A stretch of 56,372 nt of DNA from an uncultured Lachnospiraceae bacterium (lineage in GTDB: Bacteria > Bacillota > Clostridia > Lachnospirales > Lachnospiraceae): contig CAMWXB010000019.1 of the NCBI GenBank assembly GCA_947178125.1, positions 1 through 56,372 on the forward strand. The letters are read 5' to 3'. Below the pieces are notes generated by a model. It worked only from the letters and a program-made list of their open reading frames with translations. It ran no database searches and was not told the origin of the DNA. Below, piece by piece: positions 27,104 to 34,814 of the stretch; within the stretch, counting starts at the first letter, position 1; each line of letters opens with the position of its first letter. The position numbers and the translations under genes are program-made.

Positions 27104-28165
27104 ATGGAAAAAATGAAAGCGGTAGTAACATACGCGCCTTTTGATAACAGATATGAAGATTACCCAATACCGACGCTTTCGGAGGGAGAGGTTCTTTTAA
27201 AGGTAAAAGGCTGCGGTATATGTGCCGGAGATTTAAAAGCTTATCACGGAGGAATCCGCGTATGGGGAACAGACGAAAAAGACAGATACATAGAGACTCC
27301 CTGTATTCCGGGCCACGAATTTTATGGTGAAGTAGTAGAAATCAACGGAGCCGTAGAAGGAATTGAAATCGGTGACAGCGTGTGCGCGGAACAAATCGTA
27401 CCATGCGGAGAATGCGAATTCTGCAAGAACGGTACTTATTGGATGTGTGCCAGGTCGGCCGTATTTGGATTTAAAACCTATGCAAATGGCGGATTTGCAG
27501 AATATGTCAAGCTTCCGGCCACCTGTCTCAGACATAAACTTCCCAAAAGCTTTACAAAGGAACAAAGCGTTCTGGTAGAACCTGTCGCCTGCGGTATGCA
27601 CGCACTGGAACAGGCAAATATCCGAAATCAGGACGTGGTCGTCATTGCCGGACTGGGAGCAATTGGACTGTCCATGTGCAACCTTGCAGACCTGAAACTG
27701 CCAAAAATGGTAATCGGGCTTGAAGTCAGGGATGAAAGAGCACAAATGGCAAAAAACTTCGGCGCAGATCTCGTGTTGAATCCTGCCAAATGCAATGTTG
27801 TTGAAGAAATCAAAAAACTTACCGGCGGCCTCGGGTGTGATGTATATGTCGAAGCATCTGGAAGTCCAAAGAGCGTATCCCAGGGAATGAACGCCCTAAG
27901 GAATCATGGCCGGTATGTGCAAATGGGCGTATTATCCGATCTGGTAACTGCAGACTGGAACGTTATTGGCGACGGAAAGGAACTGACTATCATCGGTTCT
28001 CATCTTTCGGCTAAAGTTTATCCCGCAGTAATCCGGGGCATTGAAAAAGGCACTATCAAAACAGAAGGTCTGATTTCTCATTGCTATAAACTTGCCGATT
28101 GGAAGGAAGCTTATGAAACGGCAGAAAAAGATGTAAATGCAGTGAAAGTAATGTTAGAACCATAA
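27104..28165 (+). CDS. Zinc-dependent medium-chain dehydrogenase
   Basis: A 353-residue alcohol/polyol dehydrogenase. The catalytic zinc site is CGICAGD near residue 39 with GHEFYGE near 70 and the Glu in LVEPVACG near 147; the structural zinc cysteines CGECEFCKNGTYWMC follow at about 103-117. The Rossmann loop is AGLGAIG near 178. It resembles sorbitol, threonine or galactitol-1-phosphate dehydrogenases; the substrate cannot be fixed. GGAG precedes the ATG. It lies 64 bases after the permease gene and probably belongs to the same operon, so it may oxidise or reduce a sugar set free from the imported oligosaccharide. Confidence 0.88.
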   Translation: MEKMKAVVTYAPFDNRYEDYPIPTLSEGEVLLKVKGCGICAGDLKAYHGGIRVWGTDEKDRYIETPCIPGHEFYGEVVEINGAVEGIEIGDSVCAEQIVPCGECEFCKNGTYWMCARSAVFGFKTYANGGFAEYVKLPATCLRHKLPKSFTKEQSVLVEPVACGMHALEQANIRNQDVVVIAGLGAIGLSMCNLADLKLPKMVIGLEVRDERAQMAKNFGADLVLNPAKCNVVEEIKKLTGGLGCDVYVEASGSPKSVSQGMNALRNHGRYVQMGVLSDLVTADWNVIGDGKELTIIGSHLSAKVYPAVIRGIEKGTIKTEGLISHCYKLADWKEAYETAEKDVNAVKVMLEP

Positions 28166-28170
28166 AATGT

Positions 28171-28201
28171 GGGGCGGCGGAGTCTTTAGACTCTTCGCCC
28201 C
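28171..28201 (+). terminator. Terminator hairpin after the importer-dehydrogenase operon
   Basis: GGGGCG and CGCCCC plus an inner GAGTC/GACTC stem form an interrupted hairpin closed by a TTTA loop, starting six bases after the stop codon. The downstream T content is modest. The next 230 bases to the hemerythrin gene hold no gene that I can recognise. Confidence 0.7.
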
Positions 28202-28437
28202 AACTTCCTTATTGATTTTGTGAAAAGTCTTTTCTCACTTACATAGATTGGCACCTTATGTCATTTTTCGACATATATTATTAATAAATCGCTTCAGAAG
28301 TCCAATCAGCACACTGCATCACTTCTTATAAAGCAAACGACATCCAATGCTGTTCGCTTGATGACCGAATCAATCATAAAGCGTGGATTTCATGAACAAC
28401 GACCAGTGGATATTTCTCCATCTGATGAAGGATCGTC

Positions 28438-29319
28438 ATGTCTAAAGAAACCGAATGGAACAAACAATTTAACATTGGAGTTGATTCCATCGACAATGCA
28501 CATCGAAAGCTCTTTTCAATCGTACGAAAACTGATCCATCTGAGCAGAGATGAAAATAACGGACAATGGGCATGTGCCGAGGGTATCAAATATTTTAAAA
28601 ATTATACCGCAGAACATTTTACCGATGAAGAATCCTATATGCAGTCAATCGGCTATAAAGGATATGAGATACACAAGCGCCTGCATGACGACATGCGGTA
28701 TAAAACACTTCCGGCATTGGAAAAAGACCTTAATGAGTCAAACTATTCACAGGAATCTATCCAGCATTTTCTTGGTATCTGCCTTGGGTGGCTTGCCACT
28801 CATATTCTGATCGAAGACCGCGCCATTACAGGTAAAATTTCAAATAAATGGAAAACAGACCATACCGGTGCTGATATGGATGCCCTGAAAAATGCTCTGA
28901 CTGTCACCTTACAGGAAATTTTCAGATCGCAGACAGAAATTGTGAGTGAATATTACAGTGGAGAAGACTTTGGAACCAGTTTGATCATCCGACTGGTATA
29001 TTACGCAGCAGATGGAAAGAAAGTGCAGATTTTCATGCTTCTGGAAGAAAGCCTGGTGTTGAGGACTGTCGGCGCCATGCTGGATATGCCGCTGACAAAA
29101 ATGGATAAACTCGTCATGAATGCCGGTAAAGAACTTTCATTACAGATTGCGAGACAGCTTGGCAAATATTGTCATCAGTCTGCGCAATACCAATTGGAAA
29201 GCAGCCATTTCATGACGCCGGTACAGTTCAGAAAGACATTTTATCTGGAGATTTTTGATTACAGCTTACTGCTTAATACCGGACACGGTTATTTCGCTTT
29301 CTGTGTCATATTGGAATGA
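28438..29319 (+). CDS. Bacteriohemerythrin fused to a CheX-like domain
   Basis: A 293-residue, two-domain protein. Residues 1-135 are a hemerythrin with the complete diiron ligand set at the expected spacing: His22, His60 with Glu64, His79, His83, His122 and Asp127. Residues about 145-293 resemble a CheX/CheC-like domain (LKNALTVTLQEIFRSQTE, then MLDMPLTKMDKLVMNAGKEL). The first binds oxygen or nitric oxide; the second is known in chemotaxis as a phosphatase of CheY-P. A sensor of oxygen that tunes motility or another phosphorelay is a reasonable inference for an anaerobe. AAGGA lies 6 bases before the ATG. No chemotaxis genes are nearby. Confidence 0.85.
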   Translation: MSKETEWNKQFNIGVDSIDNAHRKLFSIVRKLIHLSRDENNGQWACAEGIKYFKNYTAEHFTDEESYMQSIGYKGYEIHKRLHDDMRYKTLPALEKDLNESNYSQESIQHFLGICLGWLATHILIEDRAITGKISNKWKTDHTGADMDALKNALTVTLQEIFRSQTEIVSEYYSGEDFGTSLIIRLVYYAADGKKVQIFMLLEESLVLRTVGAMLDMPLTKMDKLVMNAGKELSLQIARQLGKYCHQSAQYQLESSHFMTPVQFRKTFYLEIFDYSLLLNTGHGYFAFCVILE

Positions 29320-29371
29320 AGCCATCAGGCTGTCACAGACTTAACAGGCTGAGTATAAGAAGCAGTCATAA

Positions 29372-29417
29372 GAAACGGTATCAACTATTTCTATTGTAGA
29401 ATAATTGATACCGTTTC
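29372..29417. terminator. 13-bp inverted repeat, possible bidirectional terminator
   Basis: GAAACGGTATCAA and its exact complement flank a 20-base centre that itself can pair in part. It lies 52 bases after the hemerythrin gene. T-runs on either side are short, so termination is plausible but not certain; it could also mark the end of an inserted segment. Confidence 0.55.
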
Positions 29418-29530
29418 CTGGTTATAAAGCCTCTTCACTTTATCCTGCGTATGTTCAGGAAAATTCTCCTTTCCTTCCAACAGTGATAATATCCCAATGT
29501 TGTCCACCAACTTATCCATATCTTTTTCTC

Positions 29531-29753
29531 CATACTGCTGTCTGTATACAATCATATTCACCGGGATAAGCTGTAATGATGAAATATTCAGAATCAGAAA
29601 ATCACACATCTCCTTCGAAGCCGTACGTTCTTTCTTATTCATTTTGCCGCCGCTAAATAACTGCTTATTCCTGCCGTCTCTGTCTTCCGGCAGATACTCC
29701 GGATTCCCCCCGCTCCGCCTCCAGATTCTCCAGTTCTTCCATTGCCCGAAGCC
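29531..29753 (-). pseudogene. Broken partial copy of spmA
   Basis: About 220 bases match, at DNA and protein level, the 3' part of the intact spmA at 31740-32408 (its segment 31848-32077). They share codons for CDFLILNISSLQLIPVNMIV and GNPEYLP. A run of six C here, against five in the intact gene, shifts the frame within the Glu-Ala-Glu-Arg-Gly stretch, and both gene ends are absent. An open frame 29391-29765 exists but fuses this fragment to unrelated residues on one side and out-of-frame sequence on the other, so I do not call it a gene. The rest of 29320-29929 shows no recognisable gene. Confidence 0.82.
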
Positions 29754-29929
29754 CCCTTGTGTCAAGTTAATGACACGAACTTTTCAATTATTTTTGGAAA
29801 AATACTGTTATTTATCAGCTGAAGAATATTTAATCCCCATACGCAAATTTAGAGATAATTTATAATCAACACTATTCTTCTGAAAAGCATTTCATTCTAC
29901 AACGTTCTGGTAAATAAAATAATGCATGT

Positions 29930-29968
29930 AAAAAGCAGGATATCTCTTATAAAGGCTTCCTGCTTTTT
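29930..29968 (-). terminator. Rho-independent terminator
   Basis: AAAAAGCAGGA and TCCTGCTTTTT form an 11-bp stem with a 17-base loop and an intrinsic T tail. It begins 21 bases after the stop codon of the 62-residue protein and ends the acetyltransferase operon. Confidence 0.85.
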
Positions 29969-29989
29969 AACAACTACTACATTAAAATA

Positions 29990-30178
29990 TCAGATTGAGA
30001 ACCTTTTTACTTCCTCCTGCGTAAGCTCAACCAACTTTTTCCCACATTGTTTTGCATATCTTGAAAGTTCAAGTAAATTTACATGACAAGATGGTGCATT
30101 AGCATATGGATCAGGTTGTTCATAATAACTTGGGGTAATAATCAAATTTTCCATAAATTTAGGTTTCATTCCATTCAT
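29990..30178 (-). CDS. Small conserved-looking protein of unknown function
   Basis: A 62-residue protein beginning MNGMKPKFMENLI and containing a Tyr/Pro/Asn-rich stretch (PSYYEQPDPYANAPSCHVN) followed by a lysine-rich helix. I chose the ATG at 30178 because GGAGG lies nine bases upstream, inside the end of the acetyltransferase gene; the two genes overlap by 20 bases in different frames, so they are translated together. I do not recognise the family. The tight overlap suggests a partner of the acetyltransferase. A terminator follows. Confidence 0.65.
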   Translation of the reverse strand: MNGMKPKFMENLIITPSYYEQPDPYANAPSCHVNLLELSRYAKQCGKKLVELTQEEVKRFSI

Positions 30179-30719
30179 AATGATACACCTCCAATAACTC
30201 TTTTGCCCGTTTTTCATCAACAAAAAATTGATATTGATGAAGCATTCCCAAATATTCTGCATGAAAAACATCAATATAATGCTTCAATAATTTTTCATTA
30301 GCAGCAAAGCCATGTACAACTCCTTCATATCCCCATTCAACAGATTTATCTGCCGCTATAGCAAAGAGATGCCCGCCAACGCCAATGTACTTTTGGCTTC
30401 CATACTCATACTTATTATTATGTGGCGCAGTACATGCCCAATGAAGATATACTGCATGAGAATCTTTATCATTTTTAATTCCAACTAACCCCTGAATTGT
30501 ATTGTCGTCTTTTAATGCCAATGCATACACTTCAACATTCTTAGGTATTTCATTCCAGTTAATATGCCAACCATTGCTTTTCCGAAATTTCTTTAAATAC
30601 GCACGGCTTTCTATTTTAAATACTACTGTTTCCTTAATTTCACCCGTCTGTGTATCTTTTAAGCAGGAGACGATTTCATCTATCCAAATATCAATACAGC
30701 CTCGCTCAATTGATGTCAT
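30159..30719 (-). CDS. GNAT family N-acetyltransferase
   Basis: A 186-residue protein with a GNAT-like core: central strands (VYALALKDDNTIQGLVGIKND), an acetyl-CoA-binding-type turn GVGGHLFAIAADKSVEWGY near residues 122-140, and the closing GFAANEKLLKHYIDVFHAEYLG. The pyrophosphate-binding loop Q/RxxGxG/A is imperfect (QKYIGVGGH). The substrate is unknown. ATG has AAGGAGAG at nine bases. It lies in an AT-rich accessory stretch between two copies of spmA sequence and overlaps the small gene downstream. Confidence 0.72.
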   Translation of the reverse strand: MTSIERGCIDIWIDEIVSCLKDTQTGEIKETVVFKIESRAYLKKFRKSNGWHINWNEIPKNVEVYALALKDDNTIQGLVGIKNDKDSHAVYLHWACTAPHNNKYEYGSQKYIGVGGHLFAIAADKSVEWGYEGVVHGFAANEKLLKHYIDVFHAEYLGMLHQYQFFVDEKRAKELLEVYHYEWNET

Positions 30720-30997
30720 AATAAATTCTCTCCTTCAATACTATTATATCTCATGATATTCCCATCTATCAACCCAAGAATCCTCTACATCTCATTTTTT
30801 AAATAAACTACACCCTATTCTATTGCCCCATTAAAACATCATCAATATCACCACAATTAATGAACATTAGCTTCTACCAAATCCAAACTCCTGTTAACGG
30901 TAAAATTTCATCAAACCAGCGCATAAACAACATACAATATGTCCATTCTCTACCAGATTTCACTTGTATTCAATTAATGTATATCACAATTCATGAT

Positions 30998-31498
30998 TTA
31001 ATAATATTCTTCATGTAATAAATCCGCCGTTAATTTCTCCAAATTCTCAATTTCTACTTTCACTTCAACAGGAAACAGAAACTCTCTTACCTTCAATGCA
31101 TATGCTATTTGATCATTTGGAACTGCTAAAGTTAACATTGCCACATTTTCCGGCAATGCTTCATAGTCAAACTCTAACACAAATTCCGCTCCAATTTTCA
31201 ATTCCCTCAGATTAGGTAAATATACAAAGTCTTCTAATATTAATTCAGAACCGTTATTGAGCAAAACTATTCCGAGCCTCATGCATTTGTTTAAAAAACT
31301 CAAATCCTTACCAGTAATATATTCAACAGAAGACGAAATCATTGTTAACTCAGTAATATTATAGAGGTTTTTATAAATTCTCAAATCATATATTGAAAAT
31401 GTAGTATCTAAATTATAAATCACCAAACTATCTAATCGAGGAAAAGCATTTATAATATTTGCACTGGAAAACTTCCCATACAAACTTAAATTTCTCAC
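30998..31498 (-). CDS. Leucine-rich-repeat-like protein, possibly truncated
   Basis: A 166-residue acidic protein rich in Leu, Ile and Asn with spaced LxxLxI/L motifs (FPRLDSLVIYNL, LYNITELTMI, LPNLRELKIG), which suggests leucine-rich repeats. No signal peptide is present. The only in-frame start is a GTG at 31498 with no good ribosome site, although the frame stays open for 22 more codons upstream. An AGGAGC upstream has no start codon in frame behind it. The gene may therefore be a remnant of a longer protein. It is very AT-rich, and the 278 bases between it and the acetyltransferase hold nothing I can name. Confidence 0.5.
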   Translation of the reverse strand: MRNLSLYGKFSSANIINAFPRLDSLVIYNLDTTFSIYDLRIYKNLYNITELTMISSSVEYITGKDLSFLNKCMRLGIVLLNNGSELILEDFVYLPNLRELKIGAEFVLEFDYEALPENVAMLTLAVPNDQIAYALKVREFLFPVEVKVEIENLEKLTADLLHEEYY

Positions 31499-31739
31499 AT
31501 ACTTAAATATTTTTTCCCATTGAAGATCAAAATTGCTCCTATCACTATAAATTTATAGAAATAGTATAAGTGATTTTACAGGCTTTTACAATGTTCTGCT
31601 TTTCAAAATAGTAATAAATAAGAACAAATATAATATCGCTGCAACGCTCCATACAACCAAACCTTTATTAATTATATGTCCTTTGTTAAATTAACCTAAA
31701 TAGCCAAAATTTAAGTTTGCCTTTAAAATACAAAGCGCT

Positions 31740-32408
31740 TCATCTCCGCCTTCTATCCTTCACCTTACAATACACCACCGCCACCAATGTACTGAAAAAC
31801 GTCGCTACGATCGCCGGTGCAATGACCGCAGTCGGATTCACACTGCCGTATTGCTGCCTGTATACGATCATATTCACCGGAATAAGCTGTAGCGACGAGA
31901 TATTCAAGATCAAAAAATCACACATCTCCTTTGAAGCCGTTCGCTCCCTTTTTCCCATACTTACAGCAGGCAATCCAGCCTTTGGCCTGCCGCCTTTTAT
32001 TCCTACGCTATCCGGCAGATACTCCGGATTCCCCCGCTCCGCCTCCAGCTTCGCCAGTTCTTCCATTGCCCGAAGCCCAGCCGGCGTGCAGGCCCAGCCA
32101 AGGCCAAGAATATTCGCAATCAGATTCGTGGAAATATACTCTCGCGCCGGATGTCCATGCGGAATCTTCGGAAAAAGAAACGAAATAAAAGGTGATATTC
32201 CTTTCGTCATCTTTGCGATCAGGCCCGATTTCTGCGCAATTTCCATCAGACCTACCCACAAAGACATAACACCGATCATCGTGATACACAAGGAAACTGC
32301 CTCGCCTGCTGAATCTAACGCCGCTTTCGACACTGCTTCCATATTCCCGCTAAAGGCACCGAACACAACACCGATCAAGATCATAAATGCCCAAATATAA
32401 TTCAGCAT
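31740..32408 (-). CDS. spmA: Spore maturation protein A
   Basis: A 222-residue membrane protein of the SpmA/nucleoside-recognition (Gate) family, needed in Bacillus for spore core dehydration. Four to five hydrophobic segments and the family motifs NLIANILGLGWACTPAGLRAME and NISSLQLIPVNMIVYRQQYG are present. The length is a little over the usual about 195 residues, owing to a linker near residues 128-150. Its normal partner SpmB is not found downstream, where the AT-rich accessory genes begin. The ATG has only a weak site (GGAATGG). A broken 3' copy lies 2 kb away. Confidence 0.9.
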   Translation of the reverse strand: MLNYIWAFMILIGVVFGAFSGNMEAVSKAALDSAGEAVSLCITMIGVMSLWVGLMEIAQKSGLIAKMTKGISPFISFLFPKIPHGHPAREYISTNLIANILGLGWACTPAGLRAMEELAKLEAERGNPEYLPDSVGIKGGRPKAGLPAVSMGKRERTASKEMCDFLILNISSLQLIPVNMIVYRQQYGSVNPTAVIAPAIVATFFSTLVAVVYCKVKDRRRR

Positions 32409-32529
32409 AAATTAAAAATACCATTCCCCGATTTTCTTATTTACATTTTATGAAGCAATCGGGCAAATATACATTTCCCTTAATTTATCCGGATTAAGGA
32501 ATTTCATATAAATACCGGGCACCAGAATC

Positions 32530-33657
32530 TTATATCCGGCGGACAAAGGATTCTACCACTTTCAACGCCGCCCCCAACGCAGCGGCCGCCACTTTATAAT
32601 TACATACCCTCACAAAAACATCTTTTTCCTCAAAAGTATTTCTTTCAAATACCTTATCCCATATATCCTGAAGATGCGTACCCATGCAGCTTCCCACATA
32701 TCCTCCCAGAACAATATCACAATCCAGAACCATATGAATATTATTCACTGCCATAGCCAGATAATCTGTATAAGTATCCCATATTTTTATCGCAGCCGTT
32801 TCCTCCTGATCTAATCGTTCGAAGAACTGTTCCAGCTTTCCGCCTACTGCTTCGGATAAATGCCATGCTGCACAATAAGCATCCAGACATCCCTTTTTCC
32901 CGCAATAGCAGCTTTCCCCGCCCGCAGCAACAGTCATATGCCCGACTTCTCCACACCGGAAATTCTTTCCCTGCATTAATTCATTCCTACCAAAGAACGC
33001 ACCGCCGACTGTATTGCTCAAGGACAGATAAAAGAAAGGTTCTGCCCCCTCTTCCTGAAACCCTTCCGCATAAGCCCCTGCATTGGCATCATTCAGAAAA
33101 AAACACGGGTAAGAGAGAAAACGGCTTATGGATGCAAACGGTATCGCTTCCACTCCCAAAACATGAGAATATGTGATCAACTCCCGGTCTAAATTCACAA
33201 TACCCGGAAAAGATATTCCCACACCCAAAATCTTATCCCGCTCCACATTGCCTTCATCCAGAAAGCTTTCCAGTTCTTCATTTACTTTTTGATAATAGAC
33301 ATCCTCCGGAACATATGACTGACAGATACGCTCATATTTCAGTATTTCTCCTACGATATTCGTCAGTACCAGCGTAATATGGTTTTTGGTAATATCCAGC
33401 CCGACTGCCAGCCTTACATTTACAGCCGCCGATAACGCTTTCGCCCTTCGTCCCCCGGTTGACTGTAGTTCTCCTTTCTCCTCTACCAGACCTTGTTCTA
33501 TCAACTCTTTTGTAATCTGCGTCGCTGTTGGCAGGCTCATTTTCAGTTCATACGAAATATCCGGATTTGATACGGTTCCATGCTTGCAGATATAACGAAA
33601 AACCTCATTTCTGTTTTTCTTCTTCACTTCCATGTTGGTTATTTTCTTCTTTTCCAT
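32530..33657 (-). CDS. ROK family transcriptional regulator (NagC/XylR type)
   Basis: A 375-residue repressor. Residues 10-75 are a winged helix (NPDISYELKMSLPTATQITK) and the rest is an actin-like sugar-kinase fold with GVGISFPGIVN, LNDANAGAYAE and the ROK zinc motif CGEVGHMTV followed by CYCGKKGCLD. Such proteins bind sugar or sugar phosphate effectors and repress catabolic operons. It lies just downstream of the aldolase-glyoxalase gene on the same strand, separated by a terminator, so that gene and others of the uronate route are candidate targets. Confidence 0.93.
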   Translation of the reverse strand: MEKKKITNMEVKKKNRNEVFRYICKHGTVSNPDISYELKMSLPTATQITKELIEQGLVEEKGELQSTGGRRAKALSAAVNVRLAVGLDITKNHITLVLTNIVGEILKYERICQSYVPEDVYYQKVNEELESFLDEGNVERDKILGVGISFPGIVNLDRELITYSHVLGVEAIPFASISRFLSYPCFFLNDANAGAYAEGFQEEGAEPFFYLSLSNTVGGAFFGRNELMQGKNFRCGEVGHMTVAAGGESCYCGKKGCLDAYCAAWHLSEAVGGKLEQFFERLDQEETAAIKIWDTYTDYLAMAVNNIHMVLDCDIVLGGYVGSCMGTHLQDIWDKVFERNTFEEKDVFVRVCNYKVAAAALGAALKVVESFVRRI

Positions 33658-33720
33658 TTTATCACCCGGACTTTATTAAAGTATTTTTTTAAGCATATCA
33701 CCTCTGCCGCCAAAAAGCAA

Positions 33721-33755
33721 ATATCACAGTCCAACCCTGTGTCAGACTGTGATAT
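33721..33755 (-). terminator. Rho-independent terminator
   Basis: ATATCACAGTC and its exact complement form an 11-bp stem with a 13-base loop, followed on the minus strand by a T-rich tail. It lies 16 bases after the aldolase-glyoxalase gene. Confidence 0.85.
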
Positions 33756-33771
33756 CCTTCTTTCAAAACAA

Positions 33772-34731
33772 TTATTTCTGTAACAAATGCAGCGCAAAGC
33801 CCGAAACTTCTTCTTTCAGATATACGGCCCGGAGCACACCTTCCTTATAGCTTGCCGTATCCATATCCACCGCTATGCCGAGCGCTTCCAGATAACTGAT
33901 GGAACGCTGGATATTATTGGTTCCAATGGCAATATGTCCTTTTGCCCCAAGATACGGTGTTTTCATCGCTTCGATATAAGTTCCCGCAAAAATGGAACTG
34001 TTGCCCGGCTTCTTCGTAAAACCAAATACGCTGTCGAACATATCTGTCGTTTTGTTCGCTTCCTCTTCGCTCTCACAATTAATACCAACGTGTTTGAGTT
34101 CAAAACCATGAACTGTCATGACCGCTTCTTTTGTCAGTTCCCTGATTTTGTCAAATTCTTTATTCTTTACCAGATCACCGCTTACCATCCAGCTTCCGCC
34201 GCAGGCAATGATCTTCGGGAAAGCGAGATACTCGTTGATATTTTTCGCATTAATCCCGCCGGTAGGCATGAATTTCAAATTCACATAGGGTGCCGCCATA
34301 GCTTTAATTGCTTTTAACCCACCGGCTGCTTCTGCCGGGAAAAATTTTACGACCTCCAGTCCCAGCTCCAATGCGCGCTCCATATCTGAAGGGCAGCTGC
34401 ATCCCGGTGCGACCGGAATATCCTTTTTGATACAATATTCTACAACGGTCGGATTTAATCCGGGACTTACAATAAACTCGGCGCCCGCGCCCACTGCACG
34501 GTCCACCTGCTCCGTCGTCAGGACGGTTCCCGCACCGACAAGCATCTGTGGAAATTTCTGCTTCATCACGCGGATAGATTCTTCCGCCGCATCCGTACGG
34601 AATGTGACCTCCGCAACCGGGAGTCCGCCCTCACAAAGCGCTTTCGCAAGCGGCTCTGCATCCTCCACATGATTTAATACGACGACCGGTACAATCCCCA
34701 GTTTTTGGATTTTTTCTAATACTGCATTCAT
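33772..34731 (-). CDS. KDPG/KHG aldolase fused to a glyoxalase/VOC-like domain
   Basis: A 319-residue fusion. Residues 1-205 are a complete class I KDPG aldolase with Glu41, Arg45 and Schiff-base Lys129 (VVKFFPA), laid out as in the 210-residue Eda at 1387-2019. Residues about 207-319 (FELKHVGINCESEEEANKTT onward) resemble a VOC/glyoxalase domain, although few clear metal ligands stand out. The extra domain may bind the 2-keto acid substrate or a dicarbonyl by-product; this is inference. GGGAG precedes the ATG at 8 bases. It is a single-gene unit next to the ROK regulator. Confidence 0.9.
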   Translation of the reverse strand: MNAVLEKIQKLGIVPVVVLNHVEDAEPLAKALCEGGLPVAEVTFRTDAAEESIRVMKQKFPQMLVGAGTVLTTEQVDRAVGAGAEFIVSPGLNPTVVEYCIKKDIPVAPGCSCPSDMERALELGLEVVKFFPAEAAGGLKAIKAMAAPYVNLKFMPTGGINAKNINEYLAFPKIIACGGSWMVSGDLVKNKEFDKIRELTKEAVMTVHGFELKHVGINCESEEEANKTTDMFDSVFGFTKKPGNSSIFAGTYIEAMKTPYLGAKGHIAIGTNNIQRSISYLEALGIAVDMDTASYKEGVLRAVYLKEEVSGFALHLLQK

Positions 34732-34814
34732 TGATCATTCTCCCTTCCGTTCAATTCTCCTGTTTCTCTCTGACAGTTCTATTCTACTATGAAAAGAATG
34801 CTCCCTCAAGTCCT

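Noticed and set aside
28202..28437. A coding remnant or short gene before the hemerythrin gene
   Set aside because: Short frames exist, but none has a ribosome site or a recognisable motif.
29391..29765. Open frame of 124 residues as a gene
   Set aside because: It is an out-of-frame and fused remnant of spmA, lacks a ribosome site, and its end runs into a 13-bp inverted repeat.
29990..30719. A confirmed toxin-antitoxin system
   Set aside because: Overlap alone is not proof; the small protein has no recognisable antitoxin fold and the acetyltransferase lacks clear toxin features.
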